From NCBI GenBank assembly GCA_038230275.1, contig JBBRNO010000081.1, positions 1-29,432 of the forward strand: 29,432 nucleotides of DNA, given 5' to 3'. The notes below the pieces were generated by a model. That model did not search any database and was not told where the DNA came from. It saw nothing but the letters and a program-made list of their open reading frames with translations. The translations under genes and the position numbers were made by a program. Positions 23,109 to 29,432 of this stretch are shown one piece after another. Origin of the DNA: JANXXV01 sp038230275. GTDB lineage: Bacteria > Acidobacteriota > Terriglobia > Bryobacterales > Bryobacteraceae. The stretch's first letter is position 1, and each line of letters starts with the position of its first letter.

Positions 23109-23999
23109 ATGAAGCGGCTCTTATTGATTCTTCCCCTGGCCGCGCTGGCCGTCTTCACGTGCAGCTTGCCTTGGCTTGGGGCCGCTCCGCCCGCTTCGAA
23201 GCTCACTCTGCCGCTGATTCAGGACTCCGTTCGCTTTGCCGTCATTGGCGACATGGGTACCGGCAAGAAACCGCAGTATGAGGTGGGCGCGCAGATGGCG
23301 GAATTTCATACTCACTTTCCTTTCGACTTCGTAATCACGTTAGGGGATAACATCTACGGATCGCAAAGTGCCGCGGACATGAAGTTGAAGTTCGAAGATC
23401 CCTACCAGACGTTGTTAAGCGCCGGAGTTTCATTCTTCGCCTCGATCGGGAATCACGACAACGTCAATCAGCGGCTTTATAAGCCCTTCAATATGGGTGG
23501 GAAGCGCTACTACACCTTCAAGAAAGGGAACGTGGAATTCTTCGTCCTCGACAGCACCTACATGGATCGCGAACAGACCAAGTGGCTGGAAACCCAATTG
23601 AGCGCGTCTTCCGCCGCCTGGAAGATTTGCTATTTCCACCACCCGCTTTATTCGCACGCCAAATTCCATCGGACGGACGTAGACCTGCGAGCCACTCTTG
23701 AGCCCGTCTTCCTAAAGTATGAGGTGCGCGTCGTTTTTGCCGGACATCAGCACGTCTACGAACGCCTCGTCCCGCAACACGGAATCGATTACTTCGTATT
23801 GGGAAACTCCGGCGAACTTCGCCCGCACGATCTCGCGCCATCACCCGACACGGCCAAAGGCTTTGATACCGACCAAACCTTCGCCATAATCGAAATTGCC
23901 GGCGATGAAATGTATTTCCAGGCAGTTTCCCGCACCGGCCAAACCGTGGATTCCGGCGTAATCCAACGCCAGCCCAAATCCGCCGCCGCCGCTAACTAG
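23109..23999 (+). CDS. Secreted purple acid phosphatase-like metallophosphoesterase
   Basis: This 296-aa protein has a signal peptide (KRLLLILPLAALAVFTCSLP) and all metallophosphoesterase blocks in order: FAVIGDMGTG, ITLGDNIYG, ASIGNHDN, YFHHPLYSH and FAGHQHVYER. It most resembles the compact tartrate-resistant acid phosphatase type. It would hydrolyse phosphate esters outside the cytoplasm with a two-metal centre. The ATG follows the previous stop by 10 nt, with GAGG upstream. With the PLD-like protein it may act on phospholipid or nucleotide phosphate. The TAG stop lies in a CTAG (23996-23999), upstream of a dispersed repeat. Confidence 0.9.
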   Translation: MKRLLLILPLAALAVFTCSLPWLGAAPPASKLTLPLIQDSVRFAVIGDMGTGKKPQYEVGAQMAEFHTHFPFDFVITLGDNIYGSQSAADMKLKFEDPYQTLLSAGVSFFASIGNHDNVNQRLYKPFNMGGKRYYTFKKGNVEFFVLDSTYMDREQTKWLETQLSASSAAWKICYFHHPLYSHAKFHRTDVDLRATLEPVFLKYEVRVVFAGHQHVYERLVPQHGIDYFVLGNSGELRPHDLAPSPDTAKGFDTDQTFAIIEIAGDEMYFQAVSRTGQTVDSGVIQRQPKSAAAAN

Positions 24000-24051
24000 A
24001 TCTTAGTAGCAGAAATAGGCGTTCTGGGTTTTCACCGCTCAAACTGCGTTT

Positions 24052-24077
24052 CCGAGCCGCGACCGTGAGGGAGCGGT
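24052..24077 (+). repeat. Dispersed 26-bp element, copy 5
   Basis: CCGAGCCGCGACCGT then GAGGGAGCGGT, 53 bp downstream of the phosphatase stop codon. It forms the start of the 82-bp tandem array, whose later units repeat the second two-thirds of this core. Confidence 0.85.
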
Positions 24078-24387
24078 TGGCACGGTCGATGCCGCCCGAT
24101 TGAAGCGGAAGAAGGTTCGCGCAAGTAGTGGATTCTTCGCGCGACCGTGAGGGAGCGGTTGGCACGGTCGATGCCGCCCGATTGAAGCGGAAGAAGGTTC
24201 GCGCAAGTAGTGGATTCTTCGCGCGACCGTGAGGGAGCGGTTGGCACGGTCGATGCCGCCCGGTTGAAGCGGAAGAAGGTTCGCGCAAGTAGTGGATTCT
24301 TCGCGCGACCGTGAGGGAGCGGTTGGCACGGTCGATGCCGCCCGATTGAAGCGGAAGAAGGATCGCGCAAGTAGTGGATTTTTCGCG
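24059..24387. repeat. 82-bp tandem repeat, four copies
   Basis: Units begin GCGACCGTGAGGGAGCGGTT at 24059, 24141, 24223 and 24305, and a degenerate fifth begins at 24387. Copies differ at only a few positions (for example CCCGATTG versus CCCGGTTG, and AAGGTTCG versus AAGGATCG). Long minus-strand ORFs across it are products of the repeat. The unit includes an inverted pair, CGACCGT and ACGGTCG. Confidence 0.95.
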
Positions 24388-24916
24388 CGACCCTTTGGGA
24401 GTGTTACTACGAACTTTTGCAAGCAGGTACTAGACCATTCTGGACAGCGCCAGGCATACGCGCCGGCGCGTTCATAGTGAAACGCCAATCTACCGCCCTC
24501 GTTTCAGAGCGGAACCACATCTCCAATTTGGAACATCCCTAAGGGCCGCCGCACCGAAGCTGTACTCCTTCAACCACTCCTCCGCCAACCTCCAAGTCGT
24601 TGCATCAGAAACGACAACCTCCACCGGGTCGCCACCACCAATCCTCGCCCATAAAGTGGCTCAAGACATGCTTTTCTCATGGCAGAGATGCTGGAAGAGC
24701 ACGGAACTATTTTGAAAGCGGCGATGTCCATTTTCCCCAATTCAATTCTCGCTTGAAAAATCAAAAAAAGCCGTTCACAGCTATTTTCAAAAATCGACAT
24801 AACGTTCTTAATCGTTTAGCGGGAAAGTTTTGTTCGGCATACCGTCCTTCCACCTAATCTCGAATCAGCCGAGACGCTTTAACCACAATTACTCGGCGAA
24901 AGGAGAGATTACTGAC
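24388..24916. other. Gene-free interval
   Basis: No convincing gene is seen in these 529 bases. A short frame near 24677-24751 (starting MAEMLEEHGTILKAAMS) looks protein-like but has no ribosome binding site and ends after about 25 codons. It may be a gene remnant. AT content rises from about 24700 to 24850, consistent with non-coding or promoter DNA before the downstream operon. Confidence 0.5.
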
Positions 24917-24973
24917 ATGGACGAAATGCCTTATCCACCACTGCCGATCCCTGATTTCTTCCTGTGGTTCTAG
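24917..24973 (+). CDS. 18-aa peptide ORF upstream of the CHAT gene
   Basis: The ORF reads MDEMPYPPLPIPDFFLWF and stop. AAAGGAGAG lies about 9 nt before the ATG, one of the best ribosome binding sites in the window. The peptide is proline-rich, then aromatic and hydrophobic. It could be a leader peptide for the downstream operon or a small membrane-active peptide. Coding potential rests on the start signal alone. Confidence 0.4.
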   Translation: MDEMPYPPLPIPDFFLWF

Positions 24974-25070
24974 TCTGGTCGTAAAGACCCCCATGCGATT
25001 CACGGGCGCATTGAATTGAATCCACCACACCTTCGAAGGGTCTCCGTCGTGAGGTTCTTCTGGTATGCTT

Positions 25071-25102
25071 CCTAGAAGTATTCGTTTTGGAATACTTCTA
25101 GG
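25071..25102. promoter_or_regulatory. Perfect 13-bp inverted repeat upstream of the CHAT gene
   Basis: CCTAGAAGTATTC, a 6-nt loop GTTTTG, then GAATACTTCTAGG. The dyad ends 39 nt before the CHAT gene ATG and lies about 100 nt after the 18-codon ORF. No T-tract follows, so it is not a standard terminator. It is either an operator or an mRNA hairpin. Confidence 0.7.
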
Positions 25103-25141
25103 GGCTCCAGCTTTTCCTGATGTTTTCCGGAGAGTCGGATC

Positions 25142-27631
25142 ATGCGAATCGCTTTATTGTTTGTCTTGCTTGCGCTGTCCATTTTCACAGTCGGCACAAT
25201 TCGAAGGTTTCCGCCCAATGTCTCTGCGCCGGCGGTTATTCCGCCGGACCTTCGGGCGCTCATTCTCTCGGGAAACAAATTGTTTGAGGCCCGCGACTTC
25301 GTCCACGCCGCCAATATTTATCAAAAAGGACTGATCCTTTCAACCGCCCACCGCGAATTTCGCGCGAAAGCCAGATTTCTTCATGGTCTCGGCAATTGCC
25401 ACTTATTGACTACCGAATACCAACCGGCCGTCGCCAACTATTTGGAGGCGCGCAAGCTCGCCACCTCTTCCTCGGACTGGGCTACCGTCGCCCTGGTTTC
25501 CACCGGTCTCTATTCCGCCTATAGCCGCATGGGTGATCTCGCTTCCGCTTCCCAATCGATGCAGGAAGCGTTAGCATCTATGCCGTGGCCACAGCTCAAA
25601 GCCAATCTTCCCCATGTACTCATCAATCTGGCGAATGCCAAAAGCAAACAAGGCGATACCGTCCTTGCTGAGCAGTACTTTGCCAGCGCCATTGCCGTTG
25701 CCGATGATCTTGGAGATACCTCGTCTAGCGTAGAGGCGTGGAGCGGGCTCGGCCATCATCATCTGATCCGCAATGAACTTGTAGCGGCGGACCATGCCTA
25801 CACACGTGCATTCTACCTTCGGAGGATCTCCAAAACAGGCGGTCCAGCCAGTTCTTGTCTCGAATTGGGACGCCTCCGATTGGCTCAGGGAGACTGGCAA
25901 TCTGCCATTCGATTCCTAGAAACCGGCATAGCAGTCGCCCGGCGGCAACCAATCGGTTTCCCGTCCCTGATTTTTTATGAGTATCTGGGCCGGGCTCGCG
26001 CCGCCGGCGGAGATCTCCCAGGCGCTCTTGCCGACCTCGAAACGGCAATAGCCATGGCTAATCAATGGCGCCTCGAAGTCGTTTCTACCGACACCTCCCG
26101 AACCGGCGCTGAAGTCACCCTACAGGACATCTATTCCGATTACATCGAAACCGGCATGAAACTCCATGCCCAAAATAACTCTCCAGCCTTGGCATACAAG
26201 ATGTTCATGGCTGCCGAAGATAATCGTGCCGTCAGCTTCCGCGAGCGGCTGAAAGCCAAAAAAGCATTCCCCCCCGAATACTGGCAAACTCTCGACCAGT
26301 TGCGCCGCGCCGAAATCGTTCTGTTCCGTAATAACGCGCCCGAACAGCAAGGTGCCGTCCAACACCTTCGTCTCCAGGTTGCCCAAATCGAATCGCAGCT
26401 GCAAGTACCCCCCGCAGTTCCGGCTGGTACTTATTCTCATAGGATAAATGAGAAAACTGACTCAGTTAAATCACTAACACCTATTCAAGGGCTTATCACT
26501 GGCGATGAGGCCCTGATCAGTTTTTACCTAGGAGAAACAGCATCGTACGCTTGGGCATTCACGCAAGAAGGAACCGCGGTCTACACCCTGCCAAGGCGTG
26601 CTCAGATCGCCAGTTCTGTGCGCGATTTTCAGGACGCTCTGCGAATCGGAGCGCCCGGCGCCAAGACCCAGGGCCAAGCTCTCTATACAACTCTCTTCGG
26701 TCCGGTCAAACTAGATGTAATCAAAAAGAAGAGTTGGTTGCTCATCCTCGAAGACACACTGTTTGCGCTGCCCCTGCCGGCGCTGGTCACGTCCTCCGGA
26801 ACTGCTCCCACTACATACTTGATCGAACGGAACTCACTTCGCGTGCTCCCATCGGTGGAGATGTTGCGGTTGCCGGTCCAGCCCTCTCCGGCGGGGCCGT
26901 TTCTCGGAGTCGGCGATCCCATTTACAACACCGCCGATTCCCGCTGGCGCTCGGCCTCAGCAAAATCCTACTCCTGGCGATCCCTCTTCCATTTTGCACA
27001 AACAAACCCAATGTCGCCCTCTCCGGAACTCACCCGGCTCGTCGGCAGCGGCCAGGAAGTACGCACTTCCGCCGCAACCTGGCAACTGTTCGATTCCAAG
27101 CCCGCGTCGCTGCTCCCCATCCTGCTGCAGGGCAAATTGTGCCAACGAACCCAAATCGAGCAAAATCTGCGGGCAGGACCTGTTGTGGTTCACTTTGCCA
27201 CCCATGTCGTCCAGCCTCCAAAGCGGCCCGAGGAAGCGCTGATCGCCATCGGTCTCGATCTTTCTGGCCAACCCGACTTTCTCACCATCAGCGAAATCTC
27301 CAACTGGCGCTATCCGCTGGATTTAGTGGTGCTCAGCGGTTGCAGCTCCGGAACGGGCAAAGCGCTTCCAGGCGCCGGACTCTTCGGTCTCACCCGCGCT
27401 TGGTTATTGGCTGGCGCCCGTACAGTTGTTGCCAGCCAGTGGCCCACTCCGGACGACAGTGGTCGTCTGTTTCAAACGTTCTACCAGTCCCTTCGCCCGT
27501 TAAAGCTCGGACTGTCTTCCGCATCCGCCGCCGATGCTTTACGAACTGCACAAGTTGGAATGCTGCGATCTGGAACTTGGCGTGCTAATCCAAAGTTCTG
27601 GGCGGCCTTCTTTGTGGTTGGAAAGGACTGA
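25142..27631 (+). CDS. Membrane-anchored or secreted TPR-CHAT protease-like protein
   Basis: This 829-aa protein has an N-terminal hydrophobic segment (MRIALLFVLLALSIFTVGTI), a TPR-type helical region (about residues 30-330), a linker and a C-terminal CHAT domain (caspase-like, clan CD). The catalytic histidine is in VVHFATHVVQ (H688) and the cysteine in VVLSGCSSGTGKAL (C734). GLTRAWLLAGARTVVASQWP follows as usual. The active site looks intact. The N-terminus would place the domain outside the cytoplasm unless the segment is only an anchor. GGAGA lies about 8 nt before the ATG. The sigma factor gene starts 3 nt after its stop. Confidence 0.88.
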   Translation: MRIALLFVLLALSIFTVGTIRRFPPNVSAPAVIPPDLRALILSGNKLFEARDFVHAANIYQKGLILSTAHREFRAKARFLHGLGNCHLLTTEYQPAVANYLEARKLATSSSDWATVALVSTGLYSAYSRMGDLASASQSMQEALASMPWPQLKANLPHVLINLANAKSKQGDTVLAEQYFASAIAVADDLGDTSSSVEAWSGLGHHHLIRNELVAADHAYTRAFYLRRISKTGGPASSCLELGRLRLAQGDWQSAIRFLETGIAVARRQPIGFPSLIFYEYLGRARAAGGDLPGALADLETAIAMANQWRLEVVSTDTSRTGAEVTLQDIYSDYIETGMKLHAQNNSPALAYKMFMAAEDNRAVSFRERLKAKKAFPPEYWQTLDQLRRAEIVLFRNNAPEQQGAVQHLRLQVAQIESQLQVPPAVPAGTYSHRINEKTDSVKSLTPIQGLITGDEALISFYLGETASYAWAFTQEGTAVYTLPRRAQIASSVRDFQDALRIGAPGAKTQGQALYTTLFGPVKLDVIKKKSWLLILEDTLFALPLPALVTSSGTAPTTYLIERNSLRVLPSVEMLRLPVQPSPAGPFLGVGDPIYNTADSRWRSASAKSYSWRSLFHFAQTNPMSPSPELTRLVGSGQEVRTSAATWQLFDSKPASLLPILLQGKLCQRTQIEQNLRAGPVVVHFATHVVQPPKRPEEALIAIGLDLSGQPDFLTISEISNWRYPLDLVVLSGCSSGTGKALPGAGLFGLTRAWLLAGARTVVASQWPTPDDSGRLFQTFYQSLRPLKLGLSSASAADALRTAQVGMLRSGTWRANPKFWAAFFVVGKD

Positions 27632-27634
27632 TGA

Positions 27635-28348
27635 ATGTTGACTGTTGATCCGGTTATGGCGCACGATACAGGCGGGATGAGTCCTTCGCCTCCACCTGAG
27701 CCTCCAAGTTCCGGGTCTGATTCGGAACCAGTCGTCCCCGTTTCGTCCACCGATTGGGGTTCTTTAGTAGAGGGCATCCGGCTTGGCAGTGAGGACGGTA
27801 TGACCGAACTGTACCGTCTGTTTTCGAAAGGGATCCGTTTCTACCTCTGCCGCCAGCTGGGACCGCAGGAATTGGACGACAAGGTGCACGATACATTTCT
27901 AATCGTCGTTCAGGCCATTCGCCGCGGCGACCTTCGGGAACCAGAGCGTCTTATGGGTTTCGTCCGCACCGTCGTCCGCCGCCAGGTGGCTGCCTATATT
28001 GATGATGCCGTGCAGACCCGGCGCGAACAAACCGACATCGAATCCGGCGTAGTCGTAGCTGATGCCAAGCGTAACCCGGAAGAGAAAGCGATCGGACGGC
28101 AGCACGAAGACCTCATGGTACAGGTCCTCCGCAGTATGTCTAGCCGGGATCGCGATATTTTGACCCGTTTCTATTTGCACGAACAAACCCAAGAGCAGAT
28201 CTGTACCGATATGAACCTAAGCGAAACACAGTTCCGTCTCCTCAAGTCCCGCGCCAAGGCGCGCTTTGGCGAACTCGGCAAGAGGAAACTACAAAAAAAG
28301 GCGATCAGCTCAGATTTCTTGAGAACAATCCTGGGCGCCAACCACTAA
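27635..28348 (+). CDS. RNA polymerase sigma factor, ECF type
   Basis: This 237-aa sigma-70-family factor has a proline/serine-rich N-terminal extension of about 45 residues. Region 2 follows (GMTELYRLFSKGIRFYLCRQ, then LDDKVHDTFLIVVQAIRRGD). Region 4 has an HTH (LRSMSSRDRDILTRFYLHEQ, then QICTDMNLSETQFRLLKSRA). AAAGGA lies 7 nt before the ATG at 27635, and the CHAT stop codon is within the same window, so translation is coupled. An in-frame ATG at 27656 is possible. It is expected to be held by the anti-sigma factor encoded downstream. Confidence 0.88.
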   Translation: MLTVDPVMAHDTGGMSPSPPPEPPSSGSDSEPVVPVSSTDWGSLVEGIRLGSEDGMTELYRLFSKGIRFYLCRQLGPQELDDKVHDTFLIVVQAIRRGDLREPERLMGFVRTVVRRQVAAYIDDAVQTRREQTDIESGVVVADAKRNPEEKAIGRQHEDLMVQVLRSMSSRDRDILTRFYLHEQTQEQICTDMNLSETQFRLLKSRAKARFGELGKRKLQKKAISSDFLRTILGANH

Positions 28349-28403
28349 ACGTACGGAGAGCTGGCGGCTCTGGTACTAGAGCCGTTGGAATCCTGGAGAG
28401 ACT

Positions 28404-29012
28404 ATGGATAGTTCCCACTTGACAGAAGAAACGATCGAAAACTACACAATGGGCAGGCTGGCTGAATCGGATCTAGCCTTGGTTGAGGAGCATCTCCTGC
28501 TGTGTGACTCCTGCCAGGATCAAGTTCAAAAAATGGACGACTTCGTAAAGGCAGTCCGCGGAGCCGCCAAGTTGGCAAAGGACGACCCGCCGACGGCGTG
28601 GGATCGATTTCGCGGCTACCTTACCTTCCACCCTGGCTCCGTCTGGGCGGGCGTTTCGGCTCTCGCGGCGGCAGTCGTAATCTTCACCTTCTTGCCGCCG
28701 GGCTCATCTACACCCCAGAATCTCGCGTTGAGCACGGTGCGTGGCTCGGACGGTTCCGCGCCGCATGCTAAAGCCAATACACCCATCAATCTTCAGTTGG
28801 ACGTCAGCGAGGTGGCTGCCTCACCCCTCTATACAATCGAATTGGTCGATAGCAGCGGCGGAATCATTGGAAATTACACGAACGAACCCAAGGCGTCCAA
28901 ACTGAATGTGGCTGTCGCTCAAAAACTTCCTTCCGGCCAATATTGGATCCGTCTTTACGGAGACTCCCTGAAAACCGATCTCCTGCGAGAGTATGGACTC
29001 AAGGTAGACTAG
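28404..29012 (+). CDS. Zinc-finger anti-sigma factor, membrane-bound
   Basis: This 202-aa protein has an N-terminal zinc-binding anti-sigma domain with the H-x3-C-x2-C element in EEHLLLCDSCQDQ. One transmembrane helix follows (VWAGVSALAAAVVIFTFLPP, about residues 76-95). The extracytoplasmic domain of about 105 residues is strand-rich and ends SGQYWIRLYGDSLKTDLL. The topology fits a sensor that keeps the sigma factor inactive until it is cleaved or changes shape. GGAGAG lies about 5 nt before the ATG. Its TAG stop is also in a CTAG, before a repeat region. Confidence 0.85.
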   Translation: MDSSHLTEETIENYTMGRLAESDLALVEEHLLLCDSCQDQVQKMDDFVKAVRGAAKLAKDDPPTAWDRFRGYLTFHPGSVWAGVSALAAAVVIFTFLPPGSSTPQNLALSTVRGSDGSAPHAKANTPINLQLDVSEVAASPLYTIELVDSSGGIIGNYTNEPKASKLNVAVAQKLPSGQYWIRLYGDSLKTDLLREYGLKVD

Positions 29013-29056
29013 CGGATCGACGAAAGCCCGAGCCCAGCGTTGCGCCGAAGTCTAAG

Positions 29057-29432
29057 CCACGGCTCTCGGCAGCCCGCACTTCCCCGTCCGTGCTTCCCAT
29101 CTATATTCAGCGTCTCCCCAGGTTTGCTAGAAGACGCTCCGGGTCAGCCTCTGCCCAGTCCCAACCATGCGCCGACGCTTACGCCCTCGACCGGCAACGC
29201 CCACGCGCGGTCCGCATCACCCGCACACCACGGCTCTCGGCAGCCCGCACTTCCCCGTCCGTGCTTCCCATCTATATTCAACGTCTCCCCTAGGTTTGCT
29301 AGAAGACGCTCCGGGTCAGCCTCTGCCCAGTCCCAACCATGCGCCGACGCTTACACCCTCGACCGGCAACGCCCACGCGCGGTCCGCATCACCCGCACAC
29401 CACGGCTCTCGGCAGCCCGCACTTCCCCGTCC
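29057..29432. repeat. 171/172-bp tandem repeat, running out of the window
   Basis: Units begin CCACGGCTCTCGGCAGCCCG at 29057, 29228 and 29400. The second unit is 1 bp longer because of an extra T in CTCCCCTAGG. Each unit contains a hairpin-forming pair, (A/C)GTCT and AGACG, around GGTTTGCTAG. Copies are almost identical, so ORFs across it are not real. No sequence similar to the 26-bp dispersed core was seen in the unit. Confidence 0.95.

Noticed and set aside
24039..24488. Minus-strand ORFs of 98-149 codons across the 82-bp array
   Set aside because: They are internally repetitive because of the array, have no ribosome binding site and do not resemble known proteins.
24600..24857. 85-codon ORF in the interval before the CHAT operon
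   Set aside because: No ribosome binding site, no hydrophobic core and no recognisable motif; composition looks non-coding.
25071..25102. Intrinsic terminator before the CHAT gene
   Set aside because: The stem is strong but AT-containing and no run of T follows; it lies only 39 nt before a start codon.
26551..27588. 345-codon ORF inside the CHAT gene
   Set aside because: It is a +1 shadow rich in arginine and serine; the CHAT catalytic motifs are in the other frame.
28943..29293. 116-codon ORF at the right end
   Set aside because: It overlaps the anti-sigma gene out of frame and then reads through the 171-bp tandem repeat.
1..29432. tRNA, rRNA or SRP RNA gene
   Set aside because: No cloverleaf, rRNA segment or 4.5S-like hairpin was noticed by eye in the intergenic regions, including near ffh.

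Overview
The window looks like a chromosomal segment of an acidobacterium, most likely of the Bryobacterales/Solibacter type. This is inferred from moderately high GC, the ffh-rpsP-KH-rimM-trmD-rplS-rnhB translation/secretion block, many small secreted proteins of unknown function, a TPR-CHAT/sigma/anti-sigma cluster and abundant extragenic repeats. No RNA gene, CRISPR array, phage gene or complete transposase gene was seen.

Layout. 1-246: a 17-copy 13-bp tandem array ending in a dispersed repeat. 259-2778: a secreted HExxH protein, a DinB-like protein and an ArgD-type aminotransferase; the last two diverge from a 17-bp gap. 2805-3790: a decayed toxin-antitoxin remnant followed by an intact Phd/PIN module with a palindromic operator. 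3797-11032 (minus strand): ffh, rpsP, KH protein, rimM, trmD, rplS, rnhB, a small membrane protein, two tandem signal peptidase I genes and, after a dispersed repeat, a mannose-1-phosphate guanylyltransferase. 11116-14219 (minus strand): a STAND-like NTPase with TPRs, translationally coupled to a 131-aa helical protein. 14432-16503: a small hypothetical gene, an internally deleted nucleotidyltransferase, a secreted protein and a Gfo/Idh/MocA oxidoreductase. 16501-16804: two tandem copies of a 152-bp MITE-like element. 16827-18193: three unknown genes. 18346-20142: an ABC exporter. 20196-21239: a secreted kinase-like protein. 21400-23999: a phospholipase D-like protein, a secreted protein and a secreted phosphatase. 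24059-24387: an 82-bp tandem array. 24917-29012: an 18-codon ORF, a perfect hairpin, TPR-CHAT protein, sigma factor and anti-sigma factor. 29057 to the end: a 171/172-bp tandem repeat that runs out of the window.

The most interesting locus is 11116-14219. The N-terminus of the NTPase and the C-terminus of its small partner carry the same short motif, N-(I/V)-(I/V)-x-Q-(I/V)-A-G-x-x-N-x-(I/V)-S. It resembles RHIM-like bacterial amyloid signalling motifs. The arrangement (NLR-like receptor with an N-terminal motif, adjacent small helical protein with a C-terminal motif) fits a prion-like NLR/effector cell-death or defence pair. A second notable pattern is that the dispersed repeat elements sit immediately beyond genes whose TAG stop lies inside a CTAG tetranucleotide, which suggests a CTAG-targeting, gene-end-seeking mobile element. 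Several genes also appear to be leaderless, with a -10 box placed so that transcription would begin at or next to the ATG.
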